Shown here one piece after another: positions 49,291 to 58,813 of a stretch of DNA of 64,000 nt (position 1 is its first letter; every line of letters begins with the position of its first letter). Source of the stretch: Vavraia culicis subsp. floridensis (Eukaryota > Microsporidia > Pleistophoridae). A program made the position numbers and the translations under genes. The DNA lies in assembly GCF_000192795.1 (NCBI RefSeq), contig NW_007360606.1, positions 99,685 through 163,684 of the forward strand. The letters are read 5' to 3'. The notes under the pieces were generated by a model. The model was not told where the DNA came from, made no database searches, and saw only the letters and a program-made list of their open reading frames with translations.

Positions 49291-51420
49291 GTTTGATTTG
49301 ATCACGAAGGGCAAATCACAAGAAAATGAACAAATCACAAACTTTTTCGTCACTACGTGTCAAATTTTTTATGATGGAATGAGGAGCCATTCGATGTAAT
49401 TATTCCCAATCAGCTCTTTTCATGAAAATGGTCAATTAATTTGGATGAGATTTAATTATTTCGGTGTGCTTGTACGAGGATATGCTGTATAATTTGATTT
49501 TCTCGCACGTTCAAGTTTTGAAACAAACGATTTGTTCTCTAACAAAGTGATTTAATTTGTTTGGCAACTGATTCCGAAGGAGAGTATCTTATTCGTTTTT
49601 TTGGTATCCAGCGCATTTCTCCGTATAAATTGCCTATTTCAACAAGTAAACAGGCTACATATCTTTCTCTTCATAGAATGCTGCGAAAGACAATTTCCTT
49701 TCACGTACCTGTCTTCGTTGCTAAAATTGAGTTCTGCTCCCTGTATTATGTCATTTTCACACATATTAAAAATTAATTTTACCATTAATCCATTTAATGA
49801 CATTTACCAAGGATCTTGCGATGTAAACTCAGAGCGACACAGTAGGAGGTGTCCTACTTGTGCACTCGCAGTTATGATCACGGGATTAGCAACTACCAAG
49901 CATCTGCACTTGGCATCGATCGTATGACCGTTAATGTATGATGAACTGCACTGAAGCATTTCGACAAATTTAGCTTTATTTATGATGAGGGTGCAGCGCG
50001 GATTTATCTCAAAGTACTAAAATTTGCGTTTTCATATTTAAACCTGTCAGTTAATATCAAGGCCTCTACTAATTACGCTTTCGGGTGCCTTGCGTAAATT
50101 TCTGCATTTAGATCGCTAGAACAAACCTTTGAAGTAATTTTCAGTGCCGTTCACCCGCACATTAGTATCGCTGTTAGGTAGCGAAAGAAGAGCGTATATC
50201 TGTGTCAGGCGAAAATTGCCACTTAGATGAATCACTGATTTACTTTTATGGTGAAAAAGATCATCCATTTTAGGAAAGATAGGCCACAATCCACAAAAAC
50301 ATGAAATTATGTGATCGTATAAATGTACTATTGTATGATCAAAGATGGAGCGTAATCATTTGCTGTGTATTCCATGATTTAACATATTGCAGAAAATGGC
50401 ATTCATTAGTAAAATCTTATTTTACTGGGTAGCTGTGTAATTCCGTACGAATGTTTGTTAAAACGCAATAAATGTGGGTAAATTGGGTATTTTATGAGTC
50501 ATGTACCGCTGCACGATAGTATATCAATGATGTATACGTAACTTGACTTGTTAGTGGCACACCGGGAAGATGCCATATGTGTAAAGAAGTAAGTAACGTA
50601 ACATTCTGCATTGAACCAAGGCAATCATACCGTGTTGTAATGAAGAAGTTATCGTTCCACAAAAGTTTTCTTATTCAATAAAAGTACGTTTATTCATCTC
50701 CTCATGCCACAGCTCCTAAACAACACACGCTTCTGGCACGCTGGAACCAACTGCGACCACTAGCCTTTGGTTCATGAACAAAATTTACTTCAGCTTGCAG
50801 ATTAATCACATGCAAACAGATTAAACGAGTATTTACAGCGGTTTCGTGTTTAAGATGAATTTTTTATTTCTTAGATATTCGTGCACCGCCTCAATAAATG
50901 AACAAAGAACTTGCATCCTGTGAAAAATGGCGTATTAGTACTAATAATGGAGGTATGAATGGTAGTTAGGTGTGATGCGTAAAAAGTAAAAGTATTTGAG
51001 GTAAATTTGTGATGTGCTGCGGTGAGCTACTCTTTGTCATCGATGAATAGAAGCACCAAAATACTATTTTGTAATGAAATTACACGATGAGAAAATGATT
51101 GTTATTGTGGAAAGCGAATGATACGGGCATCGAAGTATTGAACCGTCTTATTGAGCACTAACACTTGTCAGAAAAAGTAGGTAACGCCTTTTTTATCTTT
51201 TTAGTGTAGCTTACTGCTTTAGGATGCAGAAGGAAGTATACTTAACCATATACTTGTCATTTGTTTAGTTCGTACGGCATTTTGTATGTGTAATCGCAGA
51301 TCGATGACTCATTCAACAACCCATACAGAGCGGTAAAATTTACCGCCAAAAGATGAACACCTGTAAATTGTAGCCTGTCAGCACAACTAGAATGATTCAA
51401 TGGATACTCCACAATTCCAT
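49291..51420. other. long intergenic tract, 2.1 kb
   Basis: AT-rich. Contains a perfect 7-bp-arm hairpin at 49841-49858 (loop GGTG). Frames at 49561-49776 and 49601-49927 have no ATG start or signal. No tRNA seen by eye. Confidence 0.45.
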
Positions 51421-52404
51421 TTACTTGATATGCATAGAATAAAGAACTTCCTTCGCTGCCTTCAGGTATGCAAGTAAGACGAAAAATATGCCCACCTTGA
51501 AGTTAATAATGAAAAAGAAGGCAACATTTATAGAAAGGCTTACGCCTTCGTCGCTGAGGAAAAAAACCGAGAAAAGCGGAGAAATAAAGTACAGCAATGT
51601 CCATGGCTGCCTTCTTTGGTAAGGTCTGTAGAAAATGTCAACAAAATAGTAAAACGAGGTGAAAAATGCGAAGGGGCCAAAGTTTTCCATTCCCCAATAA
51701 AGATCACCGAGCGTGAAATAATAGTAGGTACCGAATAAATGAGAATCCATGTTGAACAGTGATCTCAGATAGGTTAAAAACCGTTTTGTCGAGCCCATGT
51801 CCTTTTCCATCGTTATATACACCCGGTTGACATTTCGATAGTTAAACTCGTTGAACAAAACGTCAGAAAAATTGAAATGTAGCCTTGGCACAAAAAAATG
51901 CGATGTGATGAAAAAGAAGTCGGAGTTTGGTGACAGGTGCCTCATAAAGTTGTTTTGAACCATTGCTTTGTCACCAAAATCTAAGTGTATTTCGCAGAAA
52001 TATGACGGTGTAGCCATTTCGTAGTGGCTATCGCTCAGAATTATTTTCACGTTTTTTCGCCTACAAAACATTTTTTTGATTGAAGAGGCAAGCCTTACGA
52101 AGAAAAACATGTCTTTCTTCCGACCATACACGATTATCGTTTCACATAGCGATTTGCTCGGTCGTGACTCGAAAATAAGAAGACTCTCAACTTTCACAAA
52201 CTCGTCGTACACATTCTTATCAAAATATACGTTGTCAAGATCTGTTATGTGTGCATACCCTGAGTCCTTGTTGTATACGGTGTTTTTGAACGGGATTAGG
52301 AAGAACAATGCGAGCGTGGCGATTACAAATAGAATCCTTTTAATTCGACTCATATTTTTCACGATTTTTTCCTTGTGGTTTAGTATTCTATCAACGATTT
52401 TCAT
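51421..52404 (-). CDS. membrane protein, possibly GAA1 subunit of GPI transamidase
   Basis: 327 residues. One N-terminal membrane helix at about 23-42 (ILFVIATLALFFLIPF) is followed by a lumenal-type domain with ESLLIFESRPSK, VRLASSIKKMFCRRKNVKIILSD and NSDFFFITSHFFV, then SLFNMDSHLFGTYYYFTLGDLYWGMENFGPFAFFTSFYYFVDIF and two or three hydrophobic segments at the end. A single N-helix, an M28-peptidase-like lumenal part, a helix pair before an FFFYLL-like segment and C-terminal helices are the order in GAA1. The protein is half the usual length (about 600) and the match is by layout and weak local similarity, so the call is tentative. CCCC on the coding strand (52416-52419), 11 bases before the ATG. 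Confidence 0.42.
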   Translation of the reverse strand: MKIVDRILNHKEKIVKNMSRIKRILFVIATLALFFLIPFKNTVYNKDSGYAHITDLDNVYFDKNVYDEFVKVESLLIFESRPSKSLCETIIVYGRKKDMFFFVRLASSIKKMFCRRKNVKIILSDSHYEMATPSYFCEIHLDFGDKAMVQNNFMRHLSPNSDFFFITSHFFVPRLHFNFSDVLFNEFNYRNVNRVYITMEKDMGSTKRFLTYLRSLFNMDSHLFGTYYYFTLGDLYWGMENFGPFAFFTSFYYFVDIFYRPYQRRQPWTLLYFISPLFSVFFLSDEGVSLSINVAFFFIINFKVGIFFVLLAYLKAAKEVLYSMHIK

Positions 52405-53309
52405 ATTTTAATTTTGGGGACCGCTACATTTTGAATTTAATTGGTGGCTTTTAATTTGCGATAACTGGGGAGGGCAGAGAGTATGATCGCGAGATCGGGT
52501 CCCGTGCCGTAGCAAAGCACTTAACTAGAGATTAGGTTATAAATAAAGTTTGTATAGCGGAAGAAGTACGCACGGAGCAGAATTAACATGGAAATGCCCG
52601 TTAATTAACGATTAAAATGATAAGAATTTACGTTTAGCTCATTAATTTCGGTAGAAAGATGTAGCCGGCAAAAGGAATGTATCGCAAACACTCAACATAA
52701 GCAATATTTTGAGTATTTACGGGTAAAAATTCGTGCTTCATATTGCAAGCAATTGTTAAGTATTAAAGTGTACACTTGCACAAAAATTAGCAAACAATTT
52801 ATTTGTTTATTAAACCTGCTCATTGGTTGCGTAGCAGGTTCTTGTACACTTGACCAAATATTCGAGAAGGCTAGCACAAACCAAGAAACAGCTCAATAAT
52901 TCAGCACAAAAGGTTGATAAACTGATCCGAATAAATAACAAAAAATGAAATATAAGCTGGTAATAACCACAGTTGCTATATTTTTGCAGCCATTAGATAA
53001 TGAAGTATGCCGCTCGTAGTTCGAGTACTTTCATGTCCACAAAGATGTGTGATTTCTTTTGAGCACATTTATTTATCCTTACATACATCAGAAATGCGTA
53101 TTTTCTTGACTAAATTTCGATCTATCCTTTGCGTTTTTTCAAGTTCTTCAGCATGCAACATTAAGTCATTAACTCGACAGCAAGTATTACAATATCCGTT
53201 TTTCCTCAAATTCATTCAATGTTTGTGGAAAACATTGATTTCTGTTGAGTGAGCAACGCGGTATGAAATCGTTAAATTCTTGTTTTTTTTGATGGAGTTG
53301 CCCTGCCCC
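52405..53309. other. intergenic, about 0.9 kb
   Basis: AT-rich; frames at 52692-52877 and 53007-53252 have no signals. CCCC at 53306-53309 belongs to the next gene. Confidence 0.5.
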
Positions 53310-54128
53310 ATGACTGAGCGTGAAAACAAACAGACAGAGCATGCAAAAACACGGATAGATGATGAGATAGATAGCCATCCCAACAAACAGACAGAGGAAC
53401 CGAAACTAACCACAGAACAAAAAATAGAAAAGATAATAACGTACTTTGATACCAAAAAAATAAGAAGGAAGCGCTTTAGAAAAAGTATTTGCTATCTGAA
53501 GCGGTTGCCAAGTGCTGTTGATGAAAACTTGGATATGGTGTTTGTCAATATTTTCAAGCTGAAGTTATCGGATGATGAGAAATGCTACTTATACACCAAT
53601 ATGGTCGATTTGATATTCTTGATGGATGAGCCTAAGATACTTGCCGACCAGATATACGCAGACGCTTCATCAAACCAAAGATGCTCCTTTCTAGCCTGCA
53701 AATGCCTGTTCATACTCTTAACAGAGTATAATTTTTATTGTTCAGATTTTCTGAACATATTCTTGGGTTATTTTGACCAACAAATCACAAATAACACCGA
53801 TGAAATGTGCGATTTTGTTATTCAAATTGTAAATCGGATGTGTCTCTCGTTTGCTGATGCTAGCAGGCTGGTAAATGCAATGAAACAGCACTTATTATCA
53901 TTTTCGTCTGGTAAGACGTACGTTATTTTGAATGCGATGTGTTTTTTGATGAAAAAACACGTTCTACTGCACGAGAAATTGGTGAAAAACAACAAATTTT
54001 GGGAACTCGATGTTCTGGAGCACTCCATCGAACCGATAAAATGTTTAGCACAGGCCGTAAAGTACAACAAGGCGCACAATTTCCAGTTAAATTATGATGA
54101 AGAGGTGGAGCGTGTCTTCAATAAATAG
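53310..54128 (+). CDS. CBF/Mak21-family ribosome biogenesis protein, NOC4- or NOC1-like
   Basis: 272 residues. After a hydrophilic N-terminus comes an all-helical region. The C-terminal third shows the CBF/Mak21 pattern: LSFADASRLVNAMKQHLLSF, TYVILNAMCFLMKKHVLLHEKLV and NKFWELDVLEHSIEPIKCLAQAV, corresponding to the W-E-L..L..H..P.V block shared by Noc4 and Mak21/Noc1. The short length fits Noc4 (516-552 elsewhere) better than Mak21 (over 1000). Noc4 pairs with Nop14 in the small-subunit processome; Noc1 with Noc2 in 60S assembly. CCCC at 53306-53309 is directly adjacent to this ATG, the same arrangement as in KRR1; an upstream in-frame ATG at 53292 lacks such a signal. Family fairly sure, subtype open. 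Confidence 0.6.
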   Translation: MTERENKQTEHAKTRIDDEIDSHPNKQTEEPKLTTEQKIEKIITYFDTKKIRRKRFRKSICYLKRLPSAVDENLDMVFVNIFKLKLSDDEKCYLYTNMVDLIFLMDEPKILADQIYADASSNQRCSFLACKCLFILLTEYNFYCSDFLNIFLGYFDQQITNNTDEMCDFVIQIVNRMCLSFADASRLVNAMKQHLLSFSSGKTYVILNAMCFLMKKHVLLHEKLVKNNKFWELDVLEHSIEPIKCLAQAVKYNKAHNFQLNYDEEVERVFNK

Positions 54129-54477
54129 ATGCTTTTTCTGATAAATTGATACCAAGGAGCTTGACTAGAACTTTTTACCGAGAGCTCTGGAGTGCTGTAA
54201 ATAAGTTTTAATGCCTACAGAACGGCAAGTAATACATTGCACCTTCCGATCACCCGTGGTTAAAGAGAACAGGCCTGTCACATTATGTTCAGGATGCCGT
54301 CTTCCCAACGCATGCCTGTGTACGTGTTTGGTAGGTATTACCGTGTAAGAACGGATCAAATTTTGCCGTTGAACGTATTAAAATGAGGTGTAAAAATATA
54401 AAAGAGAGCTGCGCAAGGACACGACCAACAGATCGGTCGGTACCACAGACAATACTTCAAAAACTTTTTACTTCAAC
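54129..54477. other. short intergenic tract
   Basis: Separates the convergent NOC-like and secreted-protein genes. Nothing recognised; the plus-strand frame at 54383-55042 is antisense to the secreted protein. Confidence 0.5.
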
Positions 54478-55845
54478 TCATGGGAATGAGATGGCACCAG
54501 ACGACGTGAACGGCACCCAAGTACCAATTGGTACAACGATCGGGTTCGTATTGTTTCGTGCAGCGAATTTTTTGCCGAAAATTATCTGTCCATCCGATTT
54601 GAACCGGTATTCGTTGTGCGTTACTGATGCGCTACTCGTTATAATAGTGTTGCTATGTCCTGCTGACGATGGCATCAATGTTATCGTTCCACGGCTCCCG
54701 AAATCGTATTCATCAGAGGGACCGGTGCTTTCCAACAGCCACAAAGTTATATTGCCCTTGGATTTGAACGAGAAACGAGGAAACAACTTATTGAAAAGCG
54801 TTTCTTCGCCATTCAGAGAAAACTTTTCGCAGATCATGTCAACTTTTCCTGCGTTCAACACAATGGTGCCATGCATTTCAAATTTCAACCAAGAACTGGC
54901 CAGAAGATCGAGCTCTGATATTGAGTTATTCTCATCAAACATTATGAGACCGGTTTGTTTGAACAAGTACTTCGAAGGCACTCCTCCTTTGGTGTATAGG
55001 TTCTTAAGCATTGCTTGCAAAGTAGTTGCCAGGTTTTTCTGAAGATTATTCAGTTGCAGTGCATTAAACTCCAGTGCATTTGTGAATGTTCGCTGGACGA
55101 AGTTGCTCATGTTCTTCTGAGTCGTTGCTGTCGCGGACAGGATGGCAGTCTCAGCCGTAATAGTAAGCTGTTTGATCTGTGAAATCAAATTACTGACGAG
55201 TGAGGACTTAGGTACAGCGGTTAGTGTCTGATTAACGAGTTTGTTGAGCGTGGTGCGCGATTTCTGCTCTGCAGCTGCGTGACTGTTGATCAGCGCCTGC
55301 ACACATTCAGCGGGTGTTTGCGTTACCTTTTCACCATCATAGTTCTCCTTCACAAGCTTCAAACACTTCTTTAAGGCATTGATAGCAGTTACAAAGTCTT
55401 GGTCAGATGTTTGCGAGTATATGGTGAGAAACCCGTTCAACTTATGGCTAAGGTCATTTACAATTGCGGTGATGCCCGTCAGTTCAACCCCTGGTATGGC
55501 ATTTAGTTGGGTTGTTATTGCTTTTTCCAGTGCTTTGTTTAAATTGTTGATTCCTGTGCTTATACTTGCCTGAATTGCAGAGGCCGACTTTTTCAAATTA
55601 TTCTGTTCCACCGTTGACGTAGCCGAAACTAATTGCTGGACTGCAGCAATTGTGTCCTTAGGGTCAAAAGGCTTGTATTTCTGCCCGAATTCAACCTCAC
55701 TTGACATTTTCGACTCATTCTCAGCAATATCCACAGATTCATAGTCTTGCCAAAGAAAGTTAGTGTCCTCGTCCATCATTACTTGGTTCAATCTTGCAAG
55801 AGCGAGCATTGAAAATATCGTGAGTAAAGCGCAGAGGCAATTCAT
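54478..55845 (-). CDS. secreted Ala/Ser/Thr-rich protein, unknown
   Basis: 455 residues. A signal peptide is clear (MNCLCALLTIFSMLALA, cleavage after residue 17). About 60-290 are heptad-like, Ala/Thr/Asn/Gln-rich helices that look like long coiled coils (VQQLVSATSTVEQNNLKKSASAIQA, LNKLVNQTLTAVPKSSLVSNLISQI). The last 150 residues look like beta structure with repeated glycine-containing strands (FEMHGTIVLNAGKVDM, FSFKSKGNITLWL, EYDFGSRGTITLMPSS, YRFKSDGQIIFG), each strand pair of the form K/R-S-x-G-x-I-x-L/F. This gives a stalk-plus-beta-head picture. No family was recognised; a spore wall or polar tube component or surface protein is possible. No C-rich signal before the ATG. The abundance of small residues differs from its neighbours. 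Confidence 0.68.
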   Translation of the reverse strand: MNCLCALLTIFSMLALARLNQVMMDEDTNFLWQDYESVDIAENESKMSSEVEFGQKYKPFDPKDTIAAVQQLVSATSTVEQNNLKKSASAIQASISTGINNLNKALEKAITTQLNAIPGVELTGITAIVNDLSHKLNGFLTIYSQTSDQDFVTAINALKKCLKLVKENYDGEKVTQTPAECVQALINSHAAAEQKSRTTLNKLVNQTLTAVPKSSLVSNLISQIKQLTITAETAILSATATTQKNMSNFVQRTFTNALEFNALQLNNLQKNLATTLQAMLKNLYTKGGVPSKYLFKQTGLIMFDENNSISELDLLASSWLKFEMHGTIVLNAGKVDMICEKFSLNGEETLFNKLFPRFSFKSKGNITLWLLESTGPSDEYDFGSRGTITLMPSSAGHSNTIITSSASVTHNEYRFKSDGQIIFGKKFAARNNTNPIVVPIGTWVPFTSSGAISFP

Positions 55846-58264
55846 AAAATTTACGAAACCATCTGCTTAAATACTTTTGAATGCGCAAATTTATCATTTT
55901 TAAGCCACTGATTATTTCTTACACGTACACAGAATGCTGATGATACAGACTTAGGTTTAATCAGGTCATCAGTAACTGATCACAATATAATATGCGGTAA
56001 TGGGTGATAGCAGACCGATAACTTACACGCTCTATTCAGTTGCTTGTTGCATTCCGTGTAAAGTACACTTATTTGTTCATTTTTACACAGTTCCTGTCAT
56101 AACGTATCCTCGTAGTGCTACTAAACTGGCACAGGTGTGAATAATTTGTGGGGACCAGGTAAATTAATCAAGCGATCTTATCAATCATGCCGTGGTACTG
56201 CACGGCGAAGTGCAAATTAAAAAGTATGCCGCGGATCAGTGATTAAAGTTTATTTGCGTATGATGCAAATATAAGCAGTCGTTTGTACTTTCTAAGATAT
56301 ATTGAAGTGATGCAATCATTTTTATTCCGAACTGGCTAGATTATACACGTGGATCACCGCCTCAGCCGTAATTAATACAAAACGGCAACATGAATGGTGA
56401 TAAGGAAGTACTTTCAGCTGTTGTGCACCGCATATTTTAGCTTTGTTGGCTCACTTAATAAACCGATAAATGATATTAACGACTTAACGTCCATTTTTAC
56501 TTCTTTTCTCATCTGTTCACTTTGAACCAATTTTTATTGAAACGATTCGTATTGCTCATCATCCTTTATATTAAGCTTAGCCATGTCTGCAAATCATATC
56601 AAAGGCAAGCTTGGTTTGATTAGATGTAGTTGCGTATTGAATAATTGAATGGAGCAACGTAACTTGATCTATGGTTAATTTATCGGTAAAATCAACTTTA
56701 AGGCACAGAAATTGTGTAACATTCGTTTTATAGCACATAGGTGTTCATGAACGATTGATGGTGCGCGGTTTAACAGATTAGTTAACCTGAAAATAGGTCG
56801 GATATTAGTGATCAAACTAAAACAACTGCCTAGTACAGCATTCTCATGCGTGCACGTTTGCAACAACAACCTAATTTATATTTTAATTAGTTACGATCAC
56901 ATGTTCCCGTGTTAAAACGCGAAGAGAACATTTCTGATCCGGCACCACCACTGAAATAGGATCAATTATTAATCAATTTTTAGGGAGCGCTAGACACTCA
57001 TCCTCTCTTATTAATGACATAACAAGTTTTTTAAGTAATTATAAACGGAACGAATGCTGAGAACCTCAAATAGCATAGCCATTTGACCCTCTTTACCAGA
57101 CAAAACATTTTCAGGTCTTATTGGTACAATGGTCATATTTGAGCGACTATTTGCGGTTTTAACCAAGAGGTTAAAAGTTCATCTCAAATTTTTGGAACGG
57201 CCCGTTGCCACTAAAATGTATTTATCATGTGTTATCACTTCTAGCTAACAAACACAAGCCTGATCTCTAACTGCAGGTTGTACATAACACCAATAAGTCA
57301 GTACAGATTTGTGTTCTTCCATGCAAAATAATCATAGGTGCATTACTCTGTTCTACCTCGAGACGGTTAATTGAATCGTAAAAGTAAACCATGGTGATAA
57401 TTTGGAAGTAAATATTAATTTCGTTCTATGGCAATAACTCTTACAAGCGCTTTATCTTCAGCACATGTTACTGTTTTAAGTGGGTAAAGCTCGCCGGTCT
57501 CTGTAACCAAAATGTTCCATTGTTCCTGTCCCATCTCATCATGCGCTGCTCCATGCGTTTCGCTTTTATGCCGATCAGTACGCCCAATACGTACTATCCT
57601 CTCTAATATTGTTTTACAGGCTGTGTACTTCAATTAACACACTGTTTGCCAATACCGTGTAAAAAACTTGTAAATTTGTGCAATTGAAAAATGTGTACAA
57701 GGCATTTTTAACACAAGATATTTTGTATGAAGGTAAATAAACATGTTTTGTGAACGAATTAAGTACAAGCAACTTTAGAAATGCTGCCTGATGTACTACC
57801 GAACAAAATTACCAAAATTATTACACCCTCAAGTCACCGTAGAATAAACCATTTTTCTACGATAACCAAAGTAATAAATTTACCTATTATTTTAGCTCAC
57901 CCCACCACATCAGCCATTGCATTTAGCTCACCCCACCGCACCAGCCATTGCATTTAGCTCACCCCACCGCATCAGCCATTACACAAGCGAGCATTTGACT
58001 GGTTACAGGTAAAATCGTATTTTTTAGGAATGCCAATTTTGTTACAGAATATGGTATTTATTAGGTTTACATATCCATCTAATTGGTGGGCCGTCCTCAC
58101 GGGTAGCACAGATTTTGATGTTGTTACTAAAAATTTTGTGCATACTTTATCTACCAAAATGATCCATTCTCTATTCGCGCTCAACATAACATTCAATCGC
58201 TATTACCATTTATCGCCCCATAACATTACAAATATGTTTGGCCCCTCACTTTTTATAAATTTTC
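55846..58264. other. longest intergenic tract, 2.4 kb
   Basis: AT-rich, without a supported gene. Contains the 31-bp repeat at 57891-57983. Frames at 56675-56869, 57415-57633 and 57972-58196 begin with non-ATG codons or lack signals and were rejected. Confidence 0.45.
57891..57983. repeat. 31 bp tandem repeat, three copies
   Basis: Units beginning TTTAGCTCACCCCACC start at 57891, 57922 and 57953 and differ at only a few positions (CACATCAG / CGCACCAG / CGCATCAG). The C-rich unit contains the same CCCC string that marks gene starts, about 280 bases before LSM1. Confidence 0.9.
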
Positions 58265-58585
58265 ATGAACTCCACTTTGAGCGGCACCAAAGACTACGAA
58301 ATATTTTTAGACAACCACGTAGTTATCTATTTGCACGATGGTCGCTATATGTACGGTGTGTTGCGGTCATTTGACCAATTCAACAATATCACGCTGGAAC
58401 AAACCGTTTGCAGAATATTTGTTGGCGATGAGTATGCGGAGCGGAGACTTGGCCTTTACATTATCAGGGGAGAAAACATCATTCTGATAGGAGTGAGTCG
58501 AATTAAACTGCGCGATCTGGTGAAGAGAGACTATGAATACGTAGAAAACAAATTGACAGAGGTATGCCAGAACAGAAAAATATAA
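58265..58585 (+). CDS. LSM1: Lsm1-like mRNA decay protein
   Basis: 106 residues. An Sm fold with both motifs: Sm1 DNHVVIYLHDGRYMYGVLRSFDQFNNITLEQTV, and Sm2 GLYIIRGENIILIG with the IRGEN core. The segment CRIFVGDEYAERRLG between them is the Lsm1 version (RIHVGxxYxDIPRG in other species) rather than Lsm8 or Sm proteins. The C-terminal helix (KRDYEYVENKL) fits the Lsm1 extension. Lsm1-7 binds deadenylated mRNA 3' ends and activates decapping in the cytoplasm. The nearest CCCC (58242-58245) is 19 bases before the ATG. Its stop is only 33 bases from the stop of the convergent small gene. Firm. Confidence 0.88.
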   Translation: MNSTLSGTKDYEIFLDNHVVIYLHDGRYMYGVLRSFDQFNNITLEQTVCRIFVGDEYAERRLGLYIIRGENIILIGVSRIKLRDLVKRDYEYVENKLTEVCQNRKI

Positions 58586-58618
58586 AATATAGAGAAACAC
58601 TAAATAAACCTCATATTT

Positions 58619-58813
58619 TTATTGCTTGGTGGTTTGTTTCTTGTTTATAATTTTGCTGATGCGTTCAATCTCGCCTTTCAGCTCATCTATCTCCGCCTTG
58701 GTGAGCTTTCTGCTCTCCTCGTTTTCTCCATAATCGATTGATCGCTCGATTACTGACGTATCATCGTGATCTTCTGTGCTTTCAATCTCAAAAATCGTTT
58801 CCATGAAAACCAT
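58619..58813 (-). CDS. small acidic coiled-coil protein, 64 residues, unknown
   Basis: CCCC on the coding strand (58818-58821) lies 4 bases before this ATG, although the frame is open 29 more codons. The protein has a short N-terminus MVFMETIFEIE, an acidic stretch and a C-terminal helix KLTKAEIDELKGEIERISKIINKK with heptad spacing. No family was recognised; the size would suit a small subunit of a complex. It converges on LSM1 with 33 bases between stops, so their transcripts probably overlap at the 3' ends. Confidence 0.55.
   Translation of the reverse strand: MVFMETIFEIESTEDHDDTSVIERSIDYGENEESRKLTKAEIDELKGEIERISKIINKKQTTKQ

Noticed and set aside
13451..49857. Shared 13-mer GGAGGTGTCCTAC at two places, one within a hairpin
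   Set aside because: A 13-base match between two sites is expected by chance in 64 kb.
54383..55042. 219-codon plus-strand frame
   Set aside because: Antisense to a secreted protein with a clear signal peptide; shadow frame.
57415..57633. 72-codon minus-strand frame with protein-like end
   Set aside because: Begins with TTG; the only ATG leaves under 40 codons; no signal.
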